Shown: in pieces, positions 50,097 through 63,000 of the stretch
Position numbering within the stretch: the stretch's first letter is position 1
Layout of the letters: every line of letters begins with the position of its first letter
Assembly (NCBI GenBank): GCA_013396995.1
Contig: VWZP01002898.1
Location: 319,414 to 383,413 of the forward strand
Direction: 5' to 3'
DNA from: Dicaeum eximium
Taxonomy: Eukaryota; Chordata; Aves; Passeriformes; Dicaeidae
Length of the DNA: 64,000 nucleotides
Notes under the pieces: generated by a model
What the model saw: only the letters and a program-made list of their open reading frames with translations
Told to the model about the DNA's origin: nothing
Databases searched by the model: none
Translations under genes and position numbers: made by a program

Positions 50097-52996
50097 CTCC
50101 TCCCACAGCTTCCTTTTCCAGGCTATCCTTTACCCATTCTTCTCAGATGGGCTGGGGCTAGAACATCAGGATGAATATGATTCCAGGAAAATAACCATAG
50201 ATACTGCCTTGAAGACTGAGCCTTAGATCTTAGAAAGTGATGGAATTAGGAAATCTACCCATATTGTAAAAACACCAGGTAAAACCTAAACCTTTGTCTA
50301 ACATTCATAAAATTATTACCTGTACACCCAATTGCATTCAGCTCCATAGCAACATCCTGCTTCTTTTTTAAGCACAATAATGGTCTTTAGTAAAATTCAA
50401 AGATGTGGGAAAAAGAAAAAAAGAGAGAACATTCCCATATTTGCCAAGTATTCTCCTACAATAAGCAAACAGTAAAAGTAACACGTTGCTTAGCAACATT
50501 TAGCATTTGGCTTAAACCTGCTTATCGCAGTTAAGATTTATCTTAATTGTTTCATAAGCCAAAATATACACTGACCCCCCAGTCAGCACTCTTTTCACAG
50601 TTTGTTAGCAGAAGTGCATTGGTCACTTCTACATTGTATTACATCCTTAGCATGGCAGTTTTAACTTCTCTTTTCTGCTTCTCTGGTCATTTCTACAAAA
50701 CAAGTTTTGATTAAAAGCAAGTAGACACACAAACAAGGACATCAGACGTATGCACAGAAAGGTGTGAATTGGAAAAGTGCTTTAACTCAAGAGATCAGTT
50801 AACATTGTTTAGACACTTAAATACCAAAATGAAAAAGAGAGCAAGCTGTTCAGAAATAAATTCTGATAAAATTTACTAGTGATGACGATGATAAGAAAAC
50901 ATTATGGTTTAGGTAATGTTTTCTACTGTCTCCTCAGGTGCTTTAAAGAGGAAAGAAAAGGGAGTGGATTCTGTTAAGGTCCTAAGAACTCTTGTAAATA
51001 CATTATTGAATGCTGACTCTTCTGAAAGAAAACCAAGATGCCTCTTCAATTCACAGTAGTGGAAATAAATGACTGAAGTAAATTACTATGCTAAATACTA
51101 TGCCTCTCGGCATAACCATTACATCCCTCATTACTTCAGTGATGGGTGTATGGCTGGGCAAGAGGGCAGGGGTAGAAAGAAAACTGTGTCACATTATTTT
51201 TTAACCTGGGTAGTCCCTGGGTAGTAGCAGACAAGGCAGTAAAATATCACAGAACCTACCCAAAGACAACCCTCATACTGAGAAATACTGCATGAACACA
51301 AAGGAAGCACAGTCTCTGGTCTCAGCTAGGAAGAGAGAATACCTCAGTCAAGGAGCAATGTCAAAACAGACATTATAAGTCTTCAGGAACATAGTCAGCA
51401 CTACTGTGGTGAATACTGTTTGCTCTCTTGCGCTAGTTGCCTAGATCTGACTTGTTTTGATTTTTTTTAAAATTTTTAATTTGTTGGGGTTTTTGCCATT
51501 AAACAGTGGCCAACAGGGCCAAAAAATGGTACAGCAATGGAAAGAAAAATGATGCCACATAAGAAAGAAGCAAGGATGGCATAAAAGTAAGTGGGAAATA
51601 AGATCAATTAAAATAAAAAAGTGAAAGGGAAAAATGAGCACTGGAAGTCTGAGATAATAATGCCATTCCAGACAACCAGTGACAGAGTTAAAAAAGCATC
51701 TCCATTTCACTGCAAAAACACAAAGGGATGTCATGGGCAGGGAAACCTGCAGTCCCCTATCTGCACGGCTGAAAGCAGGCACCTCCAGATAAAAACTGTT
51801 TCAAGCTTTCTCTGGATATGGAGACATGTCTTCTTCTTCATACTCTATTGCTCAGAAAGACAAACATACCCTAATAAGTGCTCTAGAGAAATGTTCACAT
51901 GAAATTATTATTCTTCATCCAGTCAAACATGTTTAACTTGGGATTTACAGGGGTTTAATTTGCTTGTTTCCACCACAAAGTGTAACACTGAAACACTTTA
52001 TTTTTCCAGAACTGTAAGGATTAGGATGATACATCATGACGTAAACAGTCATTGAACACAAATGGGTTGCAATAGTACATCACAGTACCAGTAGTAACAC
52101 TTTACTAGAACTAAGGACCAGAAGAAAAGCTGAAAGAAATACTTCCACTAAATAGTGTAAATATTGTTATCTATGAACTATCCAAGCATCACAATAATTC
52201 TTAGGGAGGATCATGTCCCTCAATACTGCATTTTTCAAAATTCTCTTTAACAAAACTAGATATGTGTATATTAACAGGTTTTTATGAACAGTTTCTGTTC
52301 ATAAAATGCTTCTGAACATTCTCTCTGTCTTTGTCTCCTTTGTGTCTACTTTCTGAGGACTGTTTTCTGCCATGAAGGTCTGCAGAAACAACAAACTGAA
52401 TATTAAGTGGCAGCTTTCTAGGAACTACTTCCAAGAATGTAGGAATCTACATTTTCCATGTAGGAAACAAGAACCATTGCAGAAAAAATATGACATCACA
52501 AGGAAATGTCATTGTATGCAGATTATTAAGTTTCTAAAGTATAGCATCTCTGTGCATACCATGAAGTGCCTTTTCCATACAAGTCTGTTTAAGTTTCCCT
52601 ATTTACACAGTCTAGATATATCACAAAGAAGATTCCTATGATATCAGCCAAATAAATACTGAAGAAATAAAAAAAACCCCAAACCTCTATGTAAAAAGCC
52701 TTTTATCACGAAGTGTCACAGAATAAAGGAATTGTTAGGACCCCTGGAGATCACCTAGTCTCACCCCCTTGCCAAGAAAGGGTCACCGACAGAAGATGAC
52801 ATAGGACCGTGTCCAGGTGGATTTTGAGTGTCTCCAGAGAGGGAGACTCCACAAACTCCCCAGGCAGCTGTTCCAGTGGTCTGCCACCTTCCGTGTAAAG
52901 AAATTCTTCCTCGCGCTGCGTAGTTTATGGCCATAACTCCTCATCCTGCTATTGTGCACCACTGAAGAGAACCTGACACCATCCTCTTGACACCCA

Positions 52997-53063
52997 CTTT
53001 TGAGATATTTCTGTGTATTGATGAGAATACACAGAAATATCTCAAAAGATATTTCTGTGTATT
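52997..53063. repeat. Hairpin plus direct repeat inside CR1
   Basis: There are perfect 23-bp inverted arms (52997-53019 and 53026-53048) around a 6-nt loop. A third, direct copy of 16 bp (GATATTTCTGTGTATT) follows at 53048-53063. The normal CR1 consensus has this segment once. Confidence 0.95.
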
Positions 53064-53098
53064 CTCAGTCCCCCTCTCAGTCCCCCCTCTCAGTCTTC
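53064..53098 (-). repeat. Short tandem repeat inside CR1
   Basis: CTCTCAGTCCCC-type units repeated two to three times, where the CR1 consensus has a single 'cccctcagtcttctc'. Confidence 0.8.
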
Positions 53099-53630
53099 TC
53101 TTCTCCAGACCAAACAGACCCAGCTCCCAGAGTCTCTCCTCATAAGAGAGAAGCTCCAGACCCCTGCTCATCCTTGTGGCTCTCCACTGGACCCTCTCCA
53201 GTAGCTCCTTGTCTCTCTTGTGCTGAGGAGCCCAGAACTGGACACAGCACTCCAGGTGTGGCCTCACAGGGCTGAGTAGAGGGGGAGGATCACCTCCCTC
53301 GACCTGCTGGCCACGCTCTTCCCAGTGCACCCCAGGATGACATTGGCCCTCCTGGCCACGGGGGCACTGATGGCTCATGGACAACTTGTGATCCACCAGG
53401 AGTCCCAGGTCCTTTTCCACAGAGCTGCTCTACAGGAGGTCAGCCCCAGCCTGTGCTGACACTTGGGGCTGTTCCTCCCCAGGTGCAGGACCTGGCTCTT
53501 GTCCTTGTTGAACCTCATCAGGTTTCTCTCTGCCCAACCCTCCAGCTGCTCAAGGTCCCATTGAATGGCAGCAGAGCCTTAAGATGGATCAGCCACTGCC
53601 TCCAGTTTAGTGCCATCACAATACTTTTCA

Positions 53631-56600
53631 CAACTGCCCTATATATTCATAACATTGAAACGTTGATACATCTTGCCAAGACTTGTAATTTCTTCTAATG
53701 CACACAGAGGATTAGTGTAAAATTTTAGAGGACTCTGACCTGTCCAAAGTACTACTAGAGATTTCTATATTTTACTGGTTTGCAAGCTGAGTAGTTCAGG
53801 CCCAGAGAGCAACCATAAGCAAGATTGTTATGAATAAAGAATGAAGACCCTTATATATACAGAGAACAGACAACATCTTGGCTAACTGAAAGATCCCCTG
53901 GCAAAATTAAGTTCTGATTTCAAACAGTAGTCTTGAGGACTAAATAGACTATTTATTGAGAGACTTGAACCTAGTTTCCAGGTCTCAGCTTTCTTGCTCA
54001 GGTAAAGGTCCCATTGTTTCAATTGGGATCTGCAACATGAGGTCTGCCATTGAACTTCACGACCTGCCCAATTTATTTGGATCTGAAAACTATCCTCACC
54101 TTTCATATACCCTGTGCAGTTGTATTGTAAACCAGATTGGAATACAAAATGTGTAATGACATAAAGACTGGAAGGCTGTCTTTAATCCAAAACAGAAATT
54201 ATATGCATGGATTAGTTGTAAAAAGGGAGTTTACTTTCCAACCACTTTTAAAGGGGTAAATAGGATATTAATGGGGCATCTCCTTTGAATTATGTGAAGA
54301 ATATGGATTCACAGTGTATAAGTCCTTGGCAAAGACCCTATAGATTTGGCCATTGCTCAAATGTTTAGGCTTTCCATGCAAAATACTGTTATAAATTCTG
54401 TAAAGAGTGTTTTTGGAGCTTTGCCTTCTAGACTGTGTAACCAAGGCTTTTTTTATGCGTGAACTGCTGAACTACTTGCCTGCCTGTCTGCTTCACAATA
54501 AAAAAAAATTTAAATCTACCTGTGAGTTCTTAACTGTACGCTAGTCTCTGAACTGTTCCTAACCCATAAAAGTTTTCAAATAGTAGTCCAATTTCAAAAA
54601 TTCTCAAAGACATCTTAAACTAATAGATGAAAAATTATTGATTTTTCTTTTTATTTAAAAATTAAGTTTAAATTCTGAGTTTAAAGTTGGGTTTAAAATC
54701 ATATGGTCTAAGCAAATCAATTCTATAGAGAAACATTTGTGCATAAGTTTTGAAACCTACTAACTTCACTGAAGTTTTCTTTTGTTGTCATTTTGATATA
54801 ATCAAGATTTGACACCAGATCTTTGACAGCAAAGTTAGAGATCAAGAGAAGTTGAAAAATAAAGAGGTTTGAAAAGACAGTGTTTCTCATTAATTCCAGC
54901 AGGACAGAAAGCTTGTTAACAACAACGAATTAACAGGAACAAGTGTAGCCAATTTGGTTTTGTCCTTCACATACAGTTTTTCTACTTCCTTTCACTGACA
55001 TTTTCCATACATGAAAATAAATACATGGTATGTAGTATGCTCCTATTGTCAGAGGTTTGCTGTTAAGCAATTTCTCCCATGCACTGCATGAATACTCATT
55101 GCTCAAAATTGTTATGCCGACTAACAGTCACTACAAAACGAAGTCCTGATTTTATATATTTCTGCAGAACTTCCTGCTACCTTACTACACAAATCTGGAC
55201 AAAGCAGAAACCTGTAGAAAATGCACTCATGTAGAAGTGTTTATTAGCCATATTAAAAAAAAAAAAAATCACAGAAACTCACTATTTTTCATTGTTTTTT
55301 TCTCCTTTTATTAATTCTTTTTTTCACTTGTCTAATGATTTTCGTAAATATTAATTACTCGACTCCATACATTTCAACATAAGTCTTGAGGACTTTTGGC
55401 AAATTTTGTCAAATGTAATGAAAAATATCATCTATTTCATAATTATATCGAAGTTGAAACCTTTCCTTATATCCTCTCTCATTTCCCAATGCCAGATTTT
55501 ATAAGATGTTATACACAGTTTTGTGATATTATTGCATTACCATCCTGTTTAATATAGTATTCAAAAAGGAAGGGAGAAAAAAATTTCACAAAACAAGGGA
55601 AAGCCTTTTGAAACTTCTAAGTTTCTAGCCTTTAATTAAAATTGAATCACTTGGTCTATGAGCTTAGTGGTATTTTCAGTTCTCTGGGAGATTATAACTG
55701 GTAGCTCATTAGACTGTTTTTCACGTTAATTTACTGAAAAGGGTGATATATTTATAATACAGCTTGTAATGCTATAAAACGGCTCATCAATCTGTTTTAT
55801 TCATGTAAAGTCCACATAAGGCCACTGGTCTGTTACTGGCAATAAACCTTTGGTGCATTTTCAAAAGACCTGCATATTACACAGTGATTTATAGATCCTG
55901 TCCTGACACCATACTAACAAGGAAAGGCATAACCCAGTCGACAGTACTGAAAAGCCGAAGTACATAATGTGACTGTGACATACACAAAGAGAAGAATACC
56001 TCGTTCTTGAGTAAAACATGGGTTTCAGAAGACCTGGCAACATCCAGTGCACTACCATGTTTAGATCTGCATCACTGCTCTTCCAGAAAAATTAAATATA
56101 GTACTGCTCCTTTTATGTCTATATTGTAATACTTGAGTTATACGCTGTTCTTATAGCAGACCCACCCTGTGAATCCATATCACCATACAGAATTTTTTTA
56201 TCTGGGAATCATTTACATCTCTGAATACTACCCCTCACTCAATATTTTGTCATAGAATAATAAAAAACCCCATGTGTTTTTAAATACTTTTTTCTTCAAC
56301 CTGGAAAAGGGTTGAAAATAGCAAAATTATATTATTTTATAGCCCCCAAAAAATTACAAATAATTTTATCTCTTTTTTTTTTTGTTACAGAGAAAACAGA
56401 TTTTTTAAAATTTTAATTTTCAATATGGAAAAATAAATTTAATTACAGTAGTATTAGAGAGTGCATAGGAATAGAAAAGGTATCTCTCCAATTTATTTAT
56501 GGTCTTTATAACAAATAGAAGCAGTTTGAAGAAGAGAAAGCATAGGTTCCACTTCAATATTAATAATTTTTCTGGTGACAGGAAGCAATCTCATATAGAA

Positions 56601-58520
56601 GAATTCTCAAAAACTTCTATAAGATTGGATGGTTTTCAGAATGCTACATCAAGCTTTGAAATTACACAGTCTGCAAGACAGCTAATTTAGAAACTTTGTT
56701 TGCACCCTTCTCTCAAAAACCTAGGCAATTAGATAAATTTCAATCAATTTCAAAGTGTTTGCAATGCCTTTCTTCACAGTTACTGAGTGAAAAAAAAGGA
56801 AAAATAACTAGAAATGGAAAGAATAAACATGCAAAAAGCACTAAAAAAACCACACATCAAATAATACCAAAAGAAGAAACTTATTTTCTGCAAATGTATT
56901 TTCATTACTACAATAGCTAGCATTTGACACACCGTTGAAATAACTCCAGTGATGATGAGGCCCTATATTTCTTGAAAGCAAGGGGGTTTTTTCCATGTAA
57001 GTAGCATGTTTTTTGAATGAAAAGCCATACTAACATGGTAGTATACTTTAAAAATGTCAGATAGCATTTCCCAAAATCTGTGGGGTTTCAGTGAGGTATT
57101 CAACATTATAATAAAACTCACAAGTTTCAAAAGTTATTTTGTTTAGCAGGACTTAGTAAAAGTTGTAATATGCTGTGATCCTTAAGGGACTTCTATTACC
57201 AATCTGCTCCATGTTTTTCCGACATGACAAAACTACTTGGTGATATTAATACTTCCATATCACATAATATGGTTAAGTGACAGACTTCAGCAAAAACATA
57301 GATTTAGATAATTTATAGTTTATAATACAAAGCTGAATTAATCTCTGGATCAACACTCTTCCTTGGAAAGCTGCAAAAATACGGAATGTACTTTCAAATT
57401 AAAAAAATAACTAAATAACAGCCATAATGAAAATAAGCAACTCTTATATAGTAAAGCAAATCTCCAATCATCTATCACTACAAGCTCTGTACACTCCTTT
57501 CTTCATTTGTCCTTTTGGATTTTCTTCATCTGTTAACTACATCAACTTTCTGGTTTAAGTACAACATGAGTAACGTATTTAAGTAAATTTAAATAAAATG
57601 CTGTTACACAGTACTTTTCTCTCCATTCTATAAATCACATTTAATATAGATAGCAAATACTGCTCAAGTTATTAAACAGTCCAAGGACCAGTCGTATTGT
57701 GTTTTGAGGCAGGATTTTAAATAAAAATAGAATTAACTAAGGTATCTACGGTGAGTTTTATACTCTATATGCTCCCATAGCAAAAAATCATTCACCAAAG
57801 GATGATGAAACCTGGTGATCTGTAACATCAGAACGGGGAGCTGTATTAAAACTCAGATGAAGAAGGTAACTACTTGTAGATTAAGGCTTTACAGAGCTTC
57901 TCTACTTTCACAGATACCAAGCCACATATACTTGTTGGAGTCAAATTTGTTACTCAATTTGTTACTTGTTAACTTTTTGCATAGGGATAGTATTCCCTAA
58001 TATTGATTTTGTTCATCATGGAATGAATGAGGGTATTAGGGCTGGGGAGGGGAACAAAAATATGTTTAAAAGGAGGGAAATGATATCAATAAAAGAGTGA
58101 GGCCTTGAGAAAGACACTACATAACTCTACTGCACTCAAATACATTGTAAGAAAATGCAAAAAATGTTGAAAGTCAACTCAAATATTTCCCAGAAGTACA
58201 ATGATGTTTTTATATGTACAATATGTCTGGGTCATTTTACTATACTAACACAAACAATTACAATTCTATTAAAACATTTCTGCCTGTGATTAGTGCAAAT
58301 GGGCTTGTTTCTCACTCTTCACAACAGGCCCATAAAAAACAATGCCAGTGCTTTTTCTTTGTGAGAAGTGGAAGTTATTTTTGTTGTGGTTGTTGTTATT
58401 GTTATTATTACTGTTGTTATTCTTTTCTGTAGACAGTTCTTGAATTCCTGAATGATTAAATAGAATTAATGCTTCTTGAATGTTGAAAAAGTGGAAAAAA
58501 ATCAAATTCTCTGTCTCAGG
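53631..58520. other. Intronic sequence with no recognisable gene
   Basis: Strongly AT-rich, with several A/T homopolymers. A (TTG/TTA)n trinucleotide patch is at 58378-58428. No exon, RNA gene or transposon was recognised. Confidence 0.6.
58378..58428 (+). repeat. (TTG/TTA)n trinucleotide repeat
   Basis: TTGTTGTGGTTGTTGTTATTG continuing with TTATTATTACTG, an imperfect trinucleotide run. Confidence 0.85.
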
Positions 58521-58960
58521 CAATGTGGTGCAGAACTGCTACCGTGGACCTCTGGAGGGTGAGGCGGGAGCTGTTTCGGCAGGCTTGGGTTTCTTTCTGT
58601 TTATGTGAAACGGACATTGGCATATCTTGCCTGGACTTTTCCTGTGGGGTTCATATGGTAGGCAGGGTGGGGAATAGTTGTCTGAGCCATACCAAGGTCA
58701 GCCTGCTAGAGCTGACAGTTTCTGTCTCTGTACAAAGAAAAGAATCAATACTTTTGGACTACGGCTGTGCCCTCAGTGTAAAACAACAAACATGCAGCGT
58801 CTGACATGTTTCTAGGTGATTTGTGGCAGAACCTCTTGTCTGATCTGTATCCAGGAGCTGCTGTGTTACTGCTCTGCGCTTTTCTTCTCTCTCTCGCCCC
58901 CCCCAGCTCTGTGATGTCTAATACTTTACTCAGGTACAGAGGCGTGTGTTCTACCCTACA
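58520..58960. promoter_or_regulatory. Candidate regulatory or alternative-exon segment
   Basis: GC content and CpG count rise compared with the surrounding intron: I count at least nine CpGs (for example in GAGGCGGGAG, TTTCGGC, AACGG, TCGCCCCCCCC). A 93-codon plus-strand frame (58523-58804) crosses it, but its translation matches nothing I know and the gene reads on the other strand. It could be an enhancer, an alternative BNC2 5' exon or chance. Confidence 0.25.
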
Positions 58961-59128
58961 GCTACTTGTCACTCAATAAATCACACCTACAAGCACAGTC
59001 TGCACATAGTGATCTGGGCTTTAACAAAGGATCAGAGGGACAAAGTGCAGGCAAGATACTGTAATTATAACAAAAATAAAACATTCAGGGGGTTGTAGCA
59101 AAGGCATGGGCTCCCAGGCACTAATAAA

Positions 59129-59260
59129 ATGTTATTAGAATTGCAGTTTTGTTTCAGTCCTTCAGGTTTCATTTTTAACAAATTTTCCATCTTAGATTCT
59201 CTTGTTCATCATCCTTCCAAGCTAAAATACAAAGTTTGGGGAGATGACCTATTTTTGAGT
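59129..59260. other. Unremarkable intronic stretch
   Basis: The open frame starting at 59129 owes its length to the adjoining microsatellite and is not a gene. Confidence 0.6.
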
Positions 59261-59349
59261 ATATGTATCTCTATATCCATATCTATATCTATCTATATAA
59301 AAATGTATATATATCTATCTATATATTTTTTTAAGTATATATATATACT
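59261..59349. repeat. (TATC)n/(TA)n microsatellite
   Basis: About 90 bp of imperfect TATC, TATA and T-run units. Confidence 0.93.
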
Positions 59350-59419
59350 TTTTTTTCCCTTTTTCTTGGATAACCCTGTGTTTTACACTGTGGGCCACTG
59401 TCACCTAGAGCCAATGCCA

Positions 59420-59650
59420 GTATTAATTCCTCAATTTCTGTATGTCAATTATTGGGCCAGTTCTGTTAAAACAGAACTATAAATATGACCCAAAAGCAAA
59501 ACCAGCACTAACAAAACAGTTATCTGAACATAATGTGAACTCAATTAATTGGACAGTCTTGAGCCAATCAAGGTTTATGCAGTATGCATTTGTTTTGTCT
59601 GACAGCATAATCTGTGTAGAAACATTTCCTCAGTAAAATTTAACATATAT
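59420..59650. promoter_or_regulatory. Candidate conserved non-coding segment with palindrome
   Basis: It contains a 20-bp palindromic site (AGTTCTGTT, AA, AACAGAACT; 59459-59478), homeodomain-type sites (CAATTAATTGG at 59542-59552) and octamer-like ATGCAGTATGCATTTG. No low complexity and no persistent frame. Enhancer function is inferred from motif content. Confidence 0.3.
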
Positions 59651-59799
59651 CACACGGGTATGTTTGCCTTGGAAGGAGTTTTACACCAGGCTTGTTCTTC
59701 CAGGTACATTTCTTTTCAGCAGTAAACCTGTTAGCCAACTCAGATACAAATGCAATGGACAATTATTACCCATTCTGAGTACACTAAATGCACCCATTC

Positions 59800-60075
59800 A
59801 TGTTAATTTAGCCATTTGAGTCAAACCAAACACCTTGTAATGCAGGGCGAGTAACTCTCCACCACGGAGATGTCATGAAAACAACATGGTTTAGAGGAGC
59901 TCTACATTTCCTTCCTATCGAGTCAGTAACCAACAGGCCGTGTTTCCTCACCCCCATAACGCAAAAGCAGCGGATCAATATTTGTGGTTTAACAACAGTT
60001 AGCCGCCAATCATCATGTGACGGATTGAAATGTATCTGCATGAAAACTGCATTTTAGACTGGCTGGGTCACAAGA
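59800..60075. promoter_or_regulatory. Candidate intronic enhancer (CpG-retaining, motif-dense)
   Basis: At least eight CpGs lie within about 200 bp of otherwise CpG-poor DNA. Recognisable motif types include RUNX (TGTGGTTT, 59983-59990), a PBX/CCAAT-like CCAATCA (60006-60012) and an M-box-like E-box TCATGTGA (60013-60020). A 77-codon minus frame crosses it but resembles no protein. Function is inference. Confidence 0.35.
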
Positions 60076-63000
60076 TCAAAGCCTCTGTGCTGGATTTAGT
60101 GCTGGGGTATGAGATCTGATTGGGAAGAAGCACAGGATAAGGGGGAAGGAAAGACAATGAAGGATTAGGCAAACTGTGGAGCAAATGCTTTTAATTCATA
60201 CTGCTTTTGGAGAAGTGAGATCACCACATCTGCTCTATGCATTGTTCACCTTGGCACTTTCCCACCATTTTGAACAGTGGCAATCTTCCACATACATCCT
60301 TTTGCTGTTCCTCATTAAATCAGCATCTCACTATTCACGGAAAGAACAAGCAGCTTTGCTTGCATATTTTAATGAACAAAGACTTATTTAAGCACAGTCA
60401 TTACAAATGAAAGTCATGTTGATGAGCTTGCAAAGGGTCAGCACTTTCTGACTGGGAACAACTGACCTTCTGCCCATACCATACTTGCTGATTTCTCCCA
60501 CTGAGGAAAGCAAAGGACTATCACTCTTGCTTGCCCACACACAACAGAAATTATGTCACTGTCCCAGAACACCAATATTTTCATGAAGCACCTACTATTA
60601 CTGACCTGAAGACCACCCCTGAATAAACAGAGGGAAAAAAAAAACAACCAACAAAAAAAACCCAATCCACTCCCCAGAAAACAATGTTAGAAAGTTAACA
60701 ACAGTCCTAAATCTGCTGAACATTTACTGCTGGCCTGAATAACTCCAGATGGTCCAAGGAGAATATCACTTTTTGATCCTTTAACTTAATACTCAAAACC
60801 ACAATTAGAGCCCTGAATGTCAAACTCCTAATGATTCCCTTACTCTTCAGAATTCTGGCTAACTAGCTACACACTGTGACCCTTTCAACAACAGATCCAA
60901 TTCTTTCCTCAAGCTTTGTGAATCTGTACACAATTGGAGCTGTCTACTGGGAAACAACTGCATTTGCCATATGGTTGTCCTCCAAATAAACAAATAAAAA
61001 TGATCCAAAACAAGAATTCTCACATTCTTTTTCTTTAGTTATCATAAAGTCCCATAGAAGTCATAAGTATGATACTTCACAAAGAATATACCAAAATAGC
61101 TCACATACTGTTTTTCATTGGAGTAGATTGAACTCACTGGTTGCCAATTAAAGTTCAGTAACAGACTTTTCTCTCTTGGTCTTCCTAGCTATCAGTGTAT
61201 TGCTTTTGATTTTCAGAAAGCAAACACCACATCAAAAATGAAGAAGGTTTTTCATGGCTTGTCCAAACCATTCATGGTCTTCCTAGGAAATAAGCCAATT
61301 TACAGATTGAAATGAATAATTATTCTCCCACATTTGAAGTCATTCATAACAATGCACCACAACCAAAATTCAGCTAAAGGGGAATGTGAGGGTGTAGAGA
61401 TGGGCAGCAGAAATGTATACCACACAATATGCAATAAAACTATGACACCACTTTGTACAGTGTCTCTGAATTTCCAGAGGCTTTATACTGGCTTTTCAAA
61501 ATGTGCCATACAACATGTATGCTGCAAACTCAACTCACATTTCATACAACAGCAGACTTTCATGATTTGCAGAAAACACATGCACAAGCCCATCTCCAAC
61601 TATTTGTAACTCACATGCTTTAAATCCAAGTAGGCTTTAATCTGTAACCTTTTTTCATGCATGTTGTTTTCCCACAGCGTATTGTTCTTCTACAATTAGC
61701 ACCAGGATTGTCTGGTAGATAGTAACCCAAACCATAACATCACAGATAACTGTAAATTTGGAAAAAAAAGAAAAAAAANATCGAAACTTATTTTCACATT
61801 TTATATTGAAATTGAAGAATAAATCTGGAATACACAATTTTAATACAGGTTATTCTGATGTCATATATTTGGCAAATCTGCTATGGTGTTCTTCTTGCTG
61901 TACTTTGTTTTTACATATCCAGGCCTCAATACTGTGAAGTTTTAAAAACATATTTAACTTTATACACTTAGATAACAGTACAGATCTCAAGGCTCTATGC
62001 ATTCTTATTATGAATACTTGTCTATGTTAAGGACCTTGGTCTTCTGTATGAGTAATGCTTCATAGAAACACAAATATATGTGTGTATTTTTAATACGTGG
62101 AAACCTTAATTTCTAAAGATTTATTTGTATCACTTGGTAACCTCATAATGACTGTGGATCTCACTTCACTTTTTTTCCTACTTCAGGGATATATTATTCC
62201 ACTTTTTAGAATTAGGAGATTCACATTTCTTTTACATATTCATTTTGTTTTTATTGGATTCTATTTTATTTCATTTCATTTTAAGTTATATATTATCTCA
62301 CTATAGTGTTCTTGGACACTTGCATCAGAAGATGTTCTTTCGCTCTTGGGCTCTGATTTCTACATGTTACGCTAATTTTTATCTCATCTTCAATTCCTTG
62401 CTTTCTTTCCTTCTAGTAATTATGGCATCCTCTTGATCTTACTTATGTCGCTTACGGAACTTCCCTCTTTTTCTCTCTTCCCACCCTCCTTCTCTTAATC
62501 TGTGTGCATGTGTGTGTATACCATATCATAGGAACATTCTTCATATTATCTGCAAGTCAAAAATATTAAGAAGAAATAATTACTATGCAACAGATCTCAA
62601 AACATAAGAAAATAATTACACACATTGTAAGATTAATAAATTATTTGCATTTTGATGTGCTATATTGGTAATCTGTGTAAAAAGATATGTTGCCATAGTA
62701 GATATCAAATTTTTATTTCTTCCAAATGTCATTGGCCACCTTTCATCCTGAACAAGATTTCTTATCTAACCCAAGCAGACTCCTCCAAACTATTCTCAGC
62801 AATGACTCTTCCCCTAGTCCTGCTTTTTCTTTCCTATTTAAATCAAAAGCTCTTAATTCACTAAACCTGACATAATGCATTTTTATAATATTCCACTGGT
62901 TAAATTTGTACAGATGTTATGTATTGTTGAAATATAAATTATAGGCACATTTTAGATCTACAGTTACAGTGTAAATCATAAGTAGAACCCAAGTTTACCA

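Larger units (their letters stand above)
43036..52715. other. Intronic sequence with no recognisable gene
   Basis: AT-rich DNA with a short hairpin at 43256, a TATAC-type AT palindrome near 44597-44636, a C/A-rich tract at 49.7 kb and an AAAT microsatellite at 50.0 kb. No exon or transposon was recognised. The longest frame (51441-51782 minus, 113 codons) is hydrophobic low-complexity and not family-like. Confidence 0.6.
52716..53630 (-). mobile_element. CR1 LINE, about 0.9 kb 3' portion with ORF2 C-terminus
   Basis: This is the longest transposon in the window, read on the minus strand. It retains the C-terminal end of CR1 ORF2: KDLGLLVDHKLSMSHQC, then after a frameshifted stretch VRPHLECCVQFWAPQHKRDK and ELLERVQWRATRMSRGLELL, then SYEERLWELGLFGLEKRRLR. 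The stretch between HQC and VRPHL is read in the wrong frame relative to consensus and then returns, implying two compensating indels. Downstream, the 3' UTR passes the hairpin at 52997-53048 and ends at TCACAGAAT near 52716. It is 5' truncated near 53630, inside ORF2. It was once a reverse-transcriptase LINE and is now inactive. Confidence 0.95.

Noticed and set aside
52941..53420. 159-codon minus-strand frame as a host gene
   Set aside because: It is the CR1 ORF2 C-terminal remnant running into the 3' UTR and the hairpin.
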